A stretch of DNA of 64,000 nucleotides from Flaviflexus salsibiostraticola (GTDB lineage Bacteria > Actinomycetota > Actinomycetes > Actinomycetales > Actinomycetaceae), in contig NZ_CP034438.1 of NCBI RefSeq assembly GCF_003952265.1, forward strand, positions 1,612,001-1,676,000. Direction: 5' to 3'. Within the stretch, counting starts at the first letter, position 1. Every line of letters begins with the position of its first letter. The notes under the pieces were generated by a model. It searched no databases and was not told the DNA's origin. It was given only the letters and a program-made list of their open reading frames with translations. Below, in pieces: positions 37,601 through 43,843 of the stretch. Both the position numbers and the translations under genes were made by a program.

Positions 37601-37773
37601 CAACCGCCCGCCTCCGGGCCGGCGTGCGCCGCCGCGAGGCCGGCATGCTCGGCCACGGGCCGCTCTACACCCCGATCGAGGATCGCCGCTTCAAGGGCGA
37701 GACGAAGGAGATCGAGGCCGCGATGCTGCTCAACCCGAAGGCTCGCCTCGCACAGAGCGGGTTCTTCCAGTGA
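28669..37773 (+). CDS. fas: type I fatty acid synthase (multidomain FAS-I)
   Basis: Single-chain bacterial FAS-I of 3034 residues, making long acyl-CoAs in the cytosol. Domains in order: acetyltransferase with nucleophile Ser146 (GHSQG); FMN enoyl reductase from about 410 (GMTPTTVD, VEDGHAGGHHSW near 555); hot-dog dehydratase with His1211 (GDFNPIH); malonyl/palmitoyl transferase with Ser1415 (GHSLG); an Ala/Pro linker about 1720-1745; carrier domain with the phosphopantetheine site at about Ser1791 (NGVSSR); ketoreductase near 2093-2105 (IVTGMAPNSIAGG); and ketosynthase with Cys2686 (IGACATAA), His2838 (SKHDTST) and His2879 (LTGHAKGG). All key residues are present. GAAGGA precedes the ATG. 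The end overlaps acpS by 4 nt. Confidence 0.98.
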   Translation: MTTKTSHSSRTIDSESSSRSFMLDTPVQPLAASFISRLASGEPYVLLFAGQATPWRETLAEIGEDSNLAHSIRSLIADSDRLLAPIAAPLAAAGAGALTLEGMSASNDPAVSVPGITAAQYALLHALSSAGLDIGVSRPVDILGHSQGILGAELAKAWATKDADELSRTFAIARLIGAAASRTCRAAGMGHATRSPMLSVRDVSRTDLEAMIEGTGATISIVNSRRRFIVSGHPAALERVEIAAAAAEKADRAELAAKTRGGMPLSPVLEYLPVEAPFHHELLRPAYDQVLAWAEACGIDGAEPLARAVLLDPVDWAAQVRDAQRHGADWFVDLGPGSTVGRITTDVLEGTGAGIVSAGALTDIDRLAAPGTEPQRTADWSRFAPRLIELPTGVAVETAFSRLTGNSPVLLAGMTPTTVDPEIVAAAANAGFWVEMGGGGQVTAEVFAENLAGLKAQLNEGRTAQFNAMFMDRYLWNLQFGGQRVVSKARESGAPLDGVVVSAGIPELDEAPELIATLQSEGFRYIAFKPGTVAQIRHSLQIAKSVDTTIILHVEDGHAGGHHSWENLDDLLRSTYAEIRRQENVILCVGGGIGIPERAADYISGQWALAYDLPLMPVDGVLIGTAAMTAKEAKTQDSVKELLVKTQGVPASEGGWVGAGQSKGGMTSGLSHLRADMYEIDNDAAACARLVAEVEGKPELLRSRRAEIIEALNKTSKPYFGDLGEMTYAEVATRFADLSHPWVDPSWLTRYHELLQRFEARLSPADHGPVATLFPTETDVEDGRPAAERLIEAYPLAEELTLTPFDSAWLIALCRKYPKPMGFVPAIDDDLLRWWGQDSLWQAQDDRYDADAVRIIPGPVSVAGITTVNEPIAQILTRFEDATIARLEDSAERLTAYSKLANAKDAAEYIRAVPFISWTGHLMDNPAHTLSPNAYDLEIDGDKATISVKLDTFWDGSDASVHAVRELVIPLLLPESVRDGGVPVVDPERLPESMFNLLAGTAGVGNTAVQGDFIPALPTMVDSTRSAFGEAHYSFTLPATLGADHTGVTGGALDLDTATMVPDALLGTCWPAIYAALGSALVDGYPVIEGLLNAVHLDHTIRFDRPVTDLPLGTIDVISWADSIQESSSGRIVEVDLDLFIDGEKIGHMEERFAIRGRAFGSQLPADPPFAGGTTAEVVDTPRSTLLKTTVTAPADMTPFAWVSGDFNPIHTSHRAARVAGLEAPLVHGMWLSATAQHAASAVDEKGGALKLTGWTYRMFGLVDLNDEVDITVERIGRLKGGGLVLEVTCKVGSELVSTGTATTAAPSTAYVYPGQGIQSQGMGLSERASSKAVADVWERADAHTRKVLGFSILALVRDNPVELTAKGVTYRHPEGVLNLTQFTQVALATLAFAQTARLREAGAVVDGAYFAGHSLGEYNALSAYAGTIDLETVVELVFHRGATMHNLVPRDEQGRSNYQMGALRPNQFGVGHDDVTDYVAGVAKASGEFLEIVNYNLAGQQYAIAGTIKGLAALAADAGERAKRAGGKGPFMLVPGVDVPFHSAVLHDGVPEFRDRLTELLPQEIDYRRLEHKYIPNLVATPFELTQDFVREILTVVPSIQLEAVLENWEEQLTDKSALARIILIELLCWQFASPVRWIETQDLLFSTSKLDVNEIVEIGLGAAPTLANLASKTLALPEYTDASVTVLNVQRDEKIVYHEDVRTIADDEEPEETTAASAAPVSAAPAAAAAPAEAAPAAPAAPAGSVERPADLPYRASDAIKTLLAFANKVRPEQIGAADTTGTLTNGVSSRLNQLLMDFSAELGLASVEGAAEADVTTLSATVDRAAHNYKPFGPVLGEAIKDRIRKLFGAAGQKQSYIAERVTGVWQLGEGWAAHTTAAILLGTRAGASARGGDLATLATEAGSTADVNAIIDAAVAEVGAARGIPVAIPTAGGGGGATVDSAALDEFAESITGDRGVLADTARHLLSVLGLNETTPASFDHSEEEELQTLVETVEAELGSGWVKLVTPSFDPRRAVLLDDRWASAREDLARLWAGQELPESVSFTGAGRAVADQAAWWAGKSTGALKARYEQIAKDALDATPGEYSGQVAIVTGMAPNSIAGGVVAGLLAGGATVVATASRVDSARLSFAKTLYRENASAEAALWLVPANLSSYRDVDALVEWIGAEQTETVGSDVKVTKPALIPDLFFPFAAPPVSGTAEDAGPATETQARLLLWSVERSMTALAKIGADTHVDHRLHVVLPGSPNRGTFGGDGAYGEVKAAFDAIANKWEVEPWAERVTIAHPRIGWVAGTGLMGGNDPLVTAAQKAGIRVWTPSEISGELLALCSAEARARALEGPIDADLTGGMGKISIAALRDEAEIVPDIIKTAAPTLQALPSPVRTAQPTAEWGQVSASLDDMVVIVGIGEVSPWGSGRTRFEAEYGIQSDGSVELTAAGVLELAWMTGLLRWRDTPVAGWYDTDDKIVDEADIFDRYRDEVVARSGVRTFVDSIAIDNLTSPEGVEMFLDKDVTFSVDSEEAAKSYVEADPAFTVAHEVDGEWQVTRKQGASSRMPRRAAMARKVGGQFPTDFDPTRWGIPASMVESIDRIAVWNLVSAVDAYLSSGFTPAEILQAVHPSDVAMTQGTGFGGMTSMRKLFLDRFLAEDIPSDILQETLPNVVAAHTMQSYIGGYGSMIHPIGACATAAVSIEEGVDKIACNKADFVVAGAIDDISVESIEGFASMNATADSDAMAAKGINERFYSRANDRRRAGFVEAQGGGTVLLARGSVAAQLGLPVHGVVAFAQSYADGAHTSIPAPGLGALAAGRGGKSARLVKNLADLGVAVDDISVISKHDTSTNANDPNESDLHTRLAEAMGREVGNPMFVVSQKTLTGHAKGGAAVFQTAGLADIFRTGRIPANRALDSVDPALAGSSRLVWLREPLEAPTTIKAGLLTSLGFGHVSALVALVHPAAFEQAVRQELGEAAAEAWLASATARLRAGVRRREAGMLGHGPLYTPIEDRRFKGETKEIEAAMLLNPKARLAQSGFFQ

Positions 37774-38225
37774 TCATCGGCGTGGGCGTGGACCTGGCCG
37801 AGGTGGAGTCCTTTGCTTCTCAGCTGGACTCCCCCGGCACGGTCTACGCCCGCGCCTTCACCGGCCAGGAGCAGCGCACCGCGAGGCTCAGGGCAGCGGT
37901 GTCCGGCTCCCCCGCCGCTCATCTGGCAGCCCGGTGGGCGGCGAAGGAGGCCTTCATCAAGGCCTGGTCCGCCGCCCTCATCGGTACCCCGCCCCCGATC
38001 AGCCAGGAGGACGTCGTCTGGTCGCAGATCGAGGTCGTCGCCGACCGGTGGGGCAGGCCCTCGCTCACCATCCATGAGCCGCTCGCCCGCACCGTCGCAG
38101 CATCGCTCGAGGAGCGGTACGGGCCGGGGTCGACGTCGTGGCACGTGTCGATGAGCCACGACGGCGGGATGGCGATGGCGACGGTGATCGGCGACTTCAG
38201 CATCGGCTCTGAGCGCGATCGCTGA
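37770..38225 (+). CDS. acpS: holo-[acyl-carrier-protein] synthase
   Basis: 4'-phosphopantetheinyl transferase of 151 residues that moves the phosphopantetheine arm of CoA onto the serine of the FAS-I carrier domain. The Mg-binding residues appear as Asp8 in GVGVDLAEVE and Glu60 in WAAKEAFIKAW. GTG start overlaps the fas stop by 4 nt (GTGA) and lacks its own strong Shine-Dalgarno, so it is probably translated by coupling to fas. The pairing of fas and acpS is usual in actinobacteria. Confidence 0.95.
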   Translation: MIIGVGVDLAEVESFASQLDSPGTVYARAFTGQEQRTARLRAAVSGSPAAHLAARWAAKEAFIKAWSAALIGTPPPISQEDVVWSQIEVVADRWGRPSLTIHEPLARTVAASLEERYGPGSTSWHVSMSHDGGMAMATVIGDFSIGSERDR

Positions 38226-38345
38226 CCTAGAAATGTGAGCATCAACCAGCCCGTGCCTAAACAATCAGGACGGAATGCGGTGAAATCGACCTAAAATCTG
38301 CCGAACTGGGGATACTGCTATCATGCAGCATCTCAGAAGCAAAGG

Positions 38346-39047
38346 TTGAAGACAGATGACGCCTACTCCCGCATAACGATCTTATTGATTTCGATCCTGC
38401 TCGTTCCTGCGACGACGACGCTCGGCTATCCGGTGACATCCTTTGACAACCTTCAAGCGTCCGACACCGAACTTCATAGGCCGAGACAGGAACTACTCCA
38501 AGAGCTTTTCAGTGAGTCCGAAGACGGGCTGACTGAGGAGCAGCTAGCCGAGTTGGATAATCTACTGGACGAACTCGGCACCGATTCCATCGACTTGTTC
38601 GAATCCCCCGTTGGGACAATTGGTTTAGAATCCAACTCAGGCGGGATAATCATCAATCCCGGCCAGACTTTCCCTGACAGTGGCGCAACCTTCAGAGATC
38701 GGTGTTGGTCTTCTACCCAAGGCGTCTGGGTAAGGGAGTCAACTCAAAGACTCGCTACAAAGCCAACTTCTCAGTGCACCCATAAGCCACGGAGCATTTC
38801 GTTCATATCACAGTTGCGTTCCTGGGGGATCTGGTCGGCGACATTGCGTTATTCAGAGTCCTCTGGCGCGCTGGTACCCGTTCGTCCTTCATACACTTGG
38901 CTAGGTATGCAAGGAATGAAATGTCACAGTAGTCAAACGACGAAGTGGCAAGCAGTGAATATTCACTTCATCACAGATTACAAGGGGTGCAGGCACGTCT
39001 TACTCTCGAGAAGTGGGGTTTATTCTGTTGACTGCCGGCACCCCTAA
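38346..39047 (+). CDS. putative secreted protein, unknown function
   Basis: I do not recognise this 233-residue frame. It begins with TTG and a hydrophobic N-terminal segment (RITILLISILLVPATTTLG) that looks like a signal peptide. An acidic helical stretch (residues about 40-80) and then a Trp/Ser-rich part with five cysteines follow. The DNA is clearly AT-richer than its neighbours, with unusual codons, which suggests transfer. The start is uncertain because no good Shine-Dalgarno precedes the TTG. It lies 15 bases before the next gene on the same strand. Confidence 0.6.
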   Translation: MKTDDAYSRITILLISILLVPATTTLGYPVTSFDNLQASDTELHRPRQELLQELFSESEDGLTEEQLAELDNLLDELGTDSIDLFESPVGTIGLESNSGGIIINPGQTFPDSGATFRDRCWSSTQGVWVRESTQRLATKPTSQCTHKPRSISFISQLRSWGIWSATLRYSESSGALVPVRPSYTWLGMQGMKCHSSQTTKWQAVNIHFITDYKGCRHVLLSRSGVYSVDCRHP

Positions 39048-39061
39048 CCTCGGGAGCAATA

Positions 39062-39982
39062 ATGGTGCAACTCAATTCACGGGGGCGCGAGCACAACCTG
39101 CTGGCGTCAATGCCCGCACTCTTCTTCTTTCTTTCACTCTCGACCATGGATCATCGTGTCATCGGAGAAGCACCGCTCGATCCTGTTACACATCTGTCCG
39201 GACCTGAGTCAGAAACAGCATCGCGTCTCACCCGCGCGGTAGCGGAGCGGGGAATGCCAGCGCTGTTCGGACCTATGGACGATGTACTCACCCACGTCGG
39301 TCGCATTGCCACAGAACTGAGCTTCGGTTCCCTCGCACCTCTAAATCGACCGGGATACCGGCTGTCGTCCTTCCGCGAGTGCTTTCGACCCCTCGCTCAC
39401 GCCATCGCAGCTGAATCCGAGTTCACTTGGTGGTGGGAGGGCGCGCACACGCATCGGGTGACAGCAAAGGACATTGGAACCTCTCCAGGCAGGGATCTCG
39501 AGAATGAAAGCCGCTGGTCGAACCAGCCGCGCAGCTCAACGACGATTCAGACGACGCCAGGCCCCATCGGTCCGTACGAAAGTACTCTCGCGGTCTGCTT
39601 CGACAACGATACGGAGTTCGGCGGAGACCATCGTACGATGCAGCTGGCGGATCATGACTCCCTCGGACGTGGCCTGAGCATCGCATCGGCGGCAGACTGG
39701 GCTGCTCTTGTCGAGTACGCGAACACTCCGGTGACGAGCCGTTCCCGCAAACGCTACTGGTCAGAGTTCCTCGGCGAACGCCAGTCATGGGTATCTCCGG
39801 ACTGGCAGAGAATCTCAGGGGCATACTCGTGGGTTGAACTGACGCTCGGCGGTTTCCTCTCCGCCGCCTATCAGCCCATTGACACGCGCGTCGGAACATC
39901 GGCGATCGTCGGATGGACGCCGGGGGCTACGGTCTTCTTCCACGTTGATACCTCGCCGTACCGCGGGTGGGCGGAGAATTGA
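39062..39982 (+). CDS. conserved-looking hypothetical protein
   Basis: Protein of 306 residues without signal peptide or membrane helices. The C-terminal third (DWAALVEYANTPVTSRSRKR, then SWVSPDWQRISGAYSWVELT and SAIVGWTPGATVFFHV) resembles, from memory, uncharacterised actinobacterial proteins in which a Trp-rich tail repeats this order; I cannot verify this. GGGAG five bases ahead sets the ATG, though MPALFFF at codon 17 is possible. It follows the secreted protein by 15 bases, so the two are probably co-transcribed. Function unknown. Confidence 0.65.
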   Translation: MVQLNSRGREHNLLASMPALFFFLSLSTMDHRVIGEAPLDPVTHLSGPESETASRLTRAVAERGMPALFGPMDDVLTHVGRIATELSFGSLAPLNRPGYRLSSFRECFRPLAHAIAAESEFTWWWEGAHTHRVTAKDIGTSPGRDLENESRWSNQPRSSTTIQTTPGPIGPYESTLAVCFDNDTEFGGDHRTMQLADHDSLGRGLSIASAADWAALVEYANTPVTSRSRKRYWSEFLGERQSWVSPDWQRISGAYSWVELTLGGFLSAAYQPIDTRVGTSAIVGWTPGATVFFHVDTSPYRGWAEN

Positions 39983-40052
39983 AACTCTTCGAGGACGTCA
40001 CATCTTCCTGAGAGCTTGTCGGGCGGAGGTTGGCAGTTCTTGAGAGCCGATC

Positions 40053-40673
40053 GTGCGTGCCGGCGATGAGGTGCTGGTCGGAGACTGGGATGGCGACGGG
40101 ATCGATACCCTCGGCGTTCGCCGCGGCAACACGCTCTTCCTCAGGAACAGCCACGCCGGCGGCACCGCCGACGTCACGTTCAACTACGGACGTGTTGGCG
40201 ATGAGATCCTCATCGGCGACTGGGACGGCAATGGAACCGACACCCTCGGCGTCCGTCGCGGCAACACGCTCTTCCTCAGGAACAGCCACGCCGGCGGCAC
40301 CGCCGACGTCACGTTCAACTACGGACGTGTTGGCGATGAGATCCTCATCGGCGACTGGGACGGCAACGGGATCGACACCGTGACCGTCCGACGTGGGAGC
40401 GTCTTCTACGTCATCGACGCCCTCGTCGGAGGGAATGCCGACACGGAGTTCGCGTACGGTCGCGTCGGCGATGATGCGTTCGCGGGCGACTTTGATGGGG
40501 ACGGCGCCGACACATTCGCGCTGCGCCGCGGGAACCAGTTCTTCATCAAGAACTCGCTCTCAGGCGGACCTGCGGACTCGACGGTTGTCTACGGTCGCGC
40601 CTCCGATCGCCCGCTTATCGGCGATTGGGACGGCGACGGCATCGACACCCCGGGTGTGAACCGCGCGGGCTGA
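40053..40673 (+). pseudogene. orphan FG-GAP-repeat fragment of a surface protein
   Basis: The frame encodes five repeats of about 45 residues of the type GDWDGDGIDTLGVRRGNT, like those of the gene at 13676, and nothing else. There is no signal peptide, no start of quality and an in-frame TGA at 40041-40043. Just upstream the previous repeat can be traced in another frame. It is best read as the surviving C-terminus of a larger secreted protein. The end, with a strong terminator 15 bases later, still looks natural. Confidence 0.7.
40122..40366 (+). repeat. 110-bp perfect direct repeat within the FG-GAP fragment
   Basis: Bases 40122-40231 are identical to 40257-40366, a period of 135 bp or one 45-residue unit. 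Perfect identity over coding repeats points to recent duplication or gene conversion. Confidence 0.9.
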
Positions 40674-40687
40674 CCCGCTGCACCCTG

Positions 40688-40717
40688 ACTGCGCCGCCCC
40701 TGGAGGGGCGGCGCAGT
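40688..40717 (+). terminator. intrinsic terminator, 13-bp perfect stem
   Basis: ACTGCGCCGCCCC (40688-40700) pairs perfectly with 40705-40717 around TGGA and is followed by TGTCTAGT. It closes the accessory block. The next 190 bases up to the Nudix gene hold no gene I can support. Confidence 0.85.
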
Positions 40718-40907
40718 TGTCTAGTGTGGCGTGGTTCTGGGGACGGGAGGCACCTGCGAGTCGCGGCCGACTGGCTGGAAGCTGGGCTGGTTAACGGCGT
40801 GCTGGCCACAGCCGTTGAGCTGGCCGCGCTCACGCGCCAGGGTCGAGGGGCCGGGGGCACGGGCGGTGCGGGACAGATCCCTGTCCTTCGCCGTGTCGGC
40901 AGTTCCC

Positions 40908-41531
40908 CTATCCGCTGCGCTCGCGCCGATAGTCGCCGGGCACCTCGATCACCTTCGACTGGTTCCACGTCTGCTCCCAGCCGCCGACCTTGAGCAGGCC
41001 GTCGAGCAGGTGCGCCGTGAAGCCCCAGACGAACGCCTCCTCGAGGTGGAAGGCAGGGCCCTCGTAGGGTGAGCCGGGGATCGTCGCCGTGTAGCGGATC
41101 TCGGGGTCGGCAAGCGTCGTGAGCTTCGGCAGGAAGACCGAATCGACCTCGCCCTCGTCGACGACGCGGGGCCTCTCATCGATGCCGATGATGCCGAGGA
41201 TGGGGGTGATGAGGCTTTCGGAGGCTGCCAGCGACATGTCGGGCAGCTCTCCAAGCACTCTCACCTTCGCCGGCTCGATGCCGACCTCTTCATGGGCCTC
41301 CCGCAGGGCGGCCTCAACGACAGTTTCGCCCGGGTCGAGACTCCCACCCGGAAAGGCGACCTGACCCGGGTGGAAGCGCAGGGTGAGGGCTCGGCGGGTG
41401 AGGACGATCCTCGTGTCGTCCTCGTCGGTGAGCGCCATGAGCACCGCCGAGGCCCGACCGCCCCGGGCGCCCCGGCTGAGCGGAATGGGGAGGTCGCCGA
41501 ACCTGTCGACGAGGTCATGGAAGCGGCTCAT
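40908..41531 (-). CDS. CoA pyrophosphatase, Nudix family (NudL-like)
   Basis: Nudix hydrolase of 207 residues likely to split CoA or its derivatives into 4'-phosphopantetheine and 3',5'-ADP. The Nudix box is complete (GGSLDPGETVVEAALREAHE followed by EVGI). Just before it is the CoA-specific stretch LTRRALTLRFHPGQVAFPGG, which separates NudL-type enzymes from other Nudix proteins. The ATG has CATAAT six bases upstream and no Shine-Dalgarno, so the message is probably leaderless. It diverges from ldh. Confidence 0.9.
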   Translation of the reverse strand: MSRFHDLVDRFGDLPIPLSRGARGGRASAVLMALTDEDDTRIVLTRRALTLRFHPGQVAFPGGSLDPGETVVEAALREAHEEVGIEPAKVRVLGELPDMSLAASESLITPILGIIGIDERPRVVDEGEVDSVFLPKLTTLADPEIRYTATIPGSPYEGPAFHLEEAFVWGFTAHLLDGLLKVGGWEQTWNQSKVIEVPGDYRRERSG

Positions 41532-41537
41532 TCACTC

Positions 41538-41543
41538 ATTATG
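41538..41543 (-). promoter_or_regulatory. leaderless -10 element (CATAAT) of the Nudix gene
   Basis: On the minus strand CATAAT is followed by six bases and then the ATG at 41531. No Shine-Dalgarno is present. Confidence 0.5.
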
Positions 41544-41600
41544 ATCGACGATCACTCAAACGGGCAGTAGCTCACCCTTGGCTCCCGGGGCCGACTCGGT

Positions 41601-41606
41601 GAGAAT
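41601..41606 (+). promoter_or_regulatory. leaderless -10 element (GAGAAT) of ldh
   Basis: GAGAAT lies six bases before the ATG at 41613 and no Shine-Dalgarno is seen. The first base departs from TANNNT, so confidence is modest. Confidence 0.35.
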
Positions 41607-41612
41607 GGGACT

Positions 41613-42572
41613 ATGAGTGACATCGCAACCACCACGAAGCTCTCGATCGTCGGGGCGGGATCTGTCGGATCCTCCCTCGCCTACTCCGCCCTCCTCCGCG
41701 GCTCCGCCAATACCGTCGCCCTCTACGACCTCAACACGGCGAAGGTCGATGCGGAGGTCCTCGACCTCGCGCACGGCAGCCAATACATGAGCCAGTCCCA
41801 GATCATCGGCGGCAGCGATGTCAGCTGCGTGGCCGGTTCCGACATCGTCATCATCACCGCGGGCGCCCGCCAGGACCCGGGCCAGTCCCGACTCGACCTC
41901 GCAGGCACGAACGTCGAGATCCTCTCCTCCCTCCTGCCCCAGCTCCTTGAGCAGGCACCGAATGCGATCTACATGCTCGTCACGAACCCGTGCGACGTCC
42001 TGACGACGGCAGCGATGAAGATCTCCGGGCTTCCGCGCAACCGTGTGCTCTCATCCGGCACCGTGCTCGACACATCCCGCCTGCGATGGCTGGTCGGCCG
42101 GGAGATCGGCCTCTCGCCCCGCTCCGTCCACGCCATGATGGTGGGTGAGCACGGTGATACCGAGTTCGCCCTCTGGTCGTCGGCGTCGATCGGCCAGGCC
42201 CCCCTCATCGAATGGGAGGACGAGGACGGCCGCCGGGTCTTCGACGAGGCGCGGCTCGACGCCCTCGAGGCGGAGGTGACCGGCTCCGCCTACAGGGTCA
42301 TCCAAGGCAAGGGTGCGACGAACTATGCGATCGGCGTCGCCGGCGCCCGCATCGTCGAGGCGATCCTCGGCGACCAGAAGGCGGTCCTGCCCGTCTCGAC
42401 CCTGCTCGACGGGTACCACGGCATCTCCGGCGTCGCACTCTCCGTGCCGTCCGTCGTCGGCCGCAACGGCGTCGAACGGACCCTCACGTTCCCCATGAAC
42501 GAGCGGGAGGAGGCGAAGCTCACCAAGTCCGCCGAGGCGCTGCTCGCCGTCCAGAAGTCACTCGGGATCTAG
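41613..42572 (+). CDS. ldh: L-lactate dehydrogenase
   Basis: NAD-dependent L-lactate dehydrogenase, 319 residues, reducing pyruvate to lactate in fermentation. The nucleotide site is VGAGSVGSSLAY. The substrate loop GARQDPGQSRLDL has Gln, the lactate (not malate) determinant, and Arg. The catalytic His180 is in VGEHGDTEF. Length and order match the bacterial enzyme. The start has a leaderless-type -10 box. It is monocistronic, ending at the hairpin at 42629-42659. Together with narGHJI it fits a facultative lifestyle. Confidence 0.95.
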   Translation: MSDIATTTKLSIVGAGSVGSSLAYSALLRGSANTVALYDLNTAKVDAEVLDLAHGSQYMSQSQIIGGSDVSCVAGSDIVIITAGARQDPGQSRLDLAGTNVEILSSLLPQLLEQAPNAIYMLVTNPCDVLTTAAMKISGLPRNRVLSSGTVLDTSRLRWLVGREIGLSPRSVHAMMVGEHGDTEFALWSSASIGQAPLIEWEDEDGRRVFDEARLDALEAEVTGSAYRVIQGKGATNYAIGVAGARIVEAILGDQKAVLPVSTLLDGYHGISGVALSVPSVVGRNGVERTLTFPMNEREEAKLTKSAEALLAVQKSLGI

Positions 42573-42628
42573 AAGCCCTTCAGCCTCTGGACATCCCTCG
42601 CCCTCGAGAAGTCCTTCAGCATTCGACA

Positions 42629-42659
42629 ATCCGGCCCGGGGCCCTGCCCCGGGCCGGAT
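42629..42659 (+). terminator. intrinsic terminator, 14-bp perfect stem
   Basis: ATCCGGCCCGGGGC (42629-42642) pairs perfectly with 42646-42659 around CCT. It ends ldh. Only three bases separate it from the -10 box of the next gene, so terminator and promoter abut. Confidence 0.8.
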
Positions 42660-42662
42660 CTC

Positions 42663-42668
42663 TACACT
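42663..42668 (+). promoter_or_regulatory. leaderless -10 element (TACACT)
   Basis: TACACT is followed by GGGGAC and then the ATG at 42675, exactly six bases. The GGGG lies too close to the ATG to serve as a normal Shine-Dalgarno. Confidence 0.5.
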
Positions 42669-42674
42669 GGGGAC

Positions 42675-43166
42675 ATGCTCTTCCGACGCCGTCGCACACG
42701 CGAGTCCGCACCCGTCACCGATCCCGAGATCGACGCCTCGATCCATTGGCTGGGGTCCCGGGGTCTGGTTGTCCGCGATGCGGTGAGCCGCGAGGACTGG
42801 ATCGCAGCGACCGAGGATCCGACCGACCCGCTCTCGCTCGCAGCAGCGAGGATCGATGGGGCGCCCTGCGTCGAGGTGCAGCTGGCGGTGACGCTCAGCG
42901 CCGCTGACCTTACTGAGGGGATCGATGCGCTCGCCGACGGCCTCGGACTGCCGATCGACGAGGCAGCGGTCCGTGACGACACTCTTCGGTTGCGCAGCGG
43001 AACCACAGAGCTGACGTTCTCGCGGGATGGCCGGGACACAGGCGACGTCCTCCTCGAGGTTGTCGAGGCGTTCACCGACTCCGCCCACGTTGCCCTGCGC
43101 CGTGGGCTCAACTTCGCGATCGTCCACCGCGACATCGCCCCGCAGGCTGAGGCGCTCTTCCGGTGA
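42675..43166 (+). CDS. hypothetical protein
   Basis: Protein of 163 residues that I do not recognise. After a basic N-terminus (MLFRRRRTRES) it is acidic, soluble-looking and alpha/beta in pattern, without signal peptide, membrane helix or catalytic motif. The N-terminal half (LGSRGLVVRDAVSREDW) and the C-terminal ALRRGLNFAIVHRD are the most distinctive parts. Leaderless-type start. It converges on the lipoprotein gene, with 33 bases between the stops. Confidence 0.7.
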   Translation: MLFRRRRTRESAPVTDPEIDASIHWLGSRGLVVRDAVSREDWIAATEDPTDPLSLAAARIDGAPCVEVQLAVTLSAADLTEGIDALADGLGLPIDEAAVRDDTLRLRSGTTELTFSRDGRDTGDVLLEVVEAFTDSAHVALRRGLNFAIVHRDIAPQAEALFR

Positions 43167-43199
43167 GGCCAGGCGACGGATCAGCCTGATCTCGACCAC

Positions 43200-43703
43200 T
43201 CAGCGGCGGATCTGCAGGTGGGCGAGTACGTCCCGCGCTCGCGGACTCATCTCCCTCGCCCCCTCCTCGGATTCCAGGTGGATGACGTACCGCAGGCCGC
43301 CCTTGACCGTGTACCAGGTTTCCGACGTGCGGTTGACCTGCCGGTAGCGGAGCCCAGCGGCGGGGGCCGCGTCGATCATGCGCTCACCGATGGCCACGGC
43401 CTCAATGCCCCGCCCCTCAAGCTCAAGCACCCGGCGGTCGCGGTGCTCGCGGGCGGTCATCGTCGACGGAATCCCCTCCTGGATGACAATGCGGCTCCCG
43501 GCACCCTCACCGGCCGTGAGCTCGGCGGCCAGGATCGCGTTCCAATAGCCGGTCGCCGACCCCTCGAGGTCCTGCCAGCCGTCCACGACGATCTCGACGG
43601 ACGTCACTGGGCTCACCGCCGCGGGCGGATCATCCGCGGCAAGGCACGCGGACAGTGCAAGCGCCGCCGCCAGCACGGCACCCACACTGCGGAACCCCTT
43701 CAT
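43200..43703 (-). CDS. putative lipoprotein, unknown function
   Basis: Exported lipoprotein of 167 residues. The signal peptide MKGFRSVGAVLAAALALSAC gives lipidation at Cys20. The mature part has an acidic alpha/beta pattern with no motif I recognise. The ATG at 43703 is chosen because it makes the signal peptide correct and has TACACT six bases before it (leaderless type); the frame is open upstream to 43799 but reads as non-coding. Monocistronic. Confidence 0.75.
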   Translation of the reverse strand: MKGFRSVGAVLAAALALSACLAADDPPAAVSPVTSVEIVVDGWQDLEGSATGYWNAILAAELTAGEGAGSRIVIQEGIPSTMTAREHRDRRVLELEGRGIEAVAIGERMIDAAPAAGLRYRQVNRTSETWYTVKGGLRYVIHLESEEGAREMSPRARDVLAHLQIRR

Positions 43704-43709
43704 CCCCCG

Positions 43710-43715
43710 AGTGTA
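43710..43715 (-). promoter_or_regulatory. leaderless -10 element (TACACT) of the lipoprotein gene
   Basis: On the minus strand TACACT is followed by CGGGGG and the ATG at 43703. It is the same hexamer and spacing as for the gene at 42675. Confidence 0.5.
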
Positions 43716-43808
43716 GCCAGCGATCTGTTGACGGCGCCGGGCGGTGCAGCAGGCGCCGCGCCCGCACTCCCGCTCACGAAAGGCCCCGCCTCTCACCATC
43801 TGCCCAGG

Positions 43809-43814
43809 TAGGCT
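43809..43814 (+). promoter_or_regulatory. -10 element (TAGGCT) ahead of the RclA-like gene
   Basis: TAGGCT lies about 30 bases before the ATG at 43844, leaving a short leader that holds the Shine-Dalgarno GAGAGGGG. No -35 box is obvious. Confidence 0.4.
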
Positions 43815-43843
43815 CGGTGTACAGGCCGAGAGGGGACGCTGCC

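Noticed and set aside
40731..41072. A plus-strand frame of 113 codons between the accessory block and the Nudix gene
   Set aside because: It overlaps the Nudix gene in antisense and has no start signal or recognisable domain.
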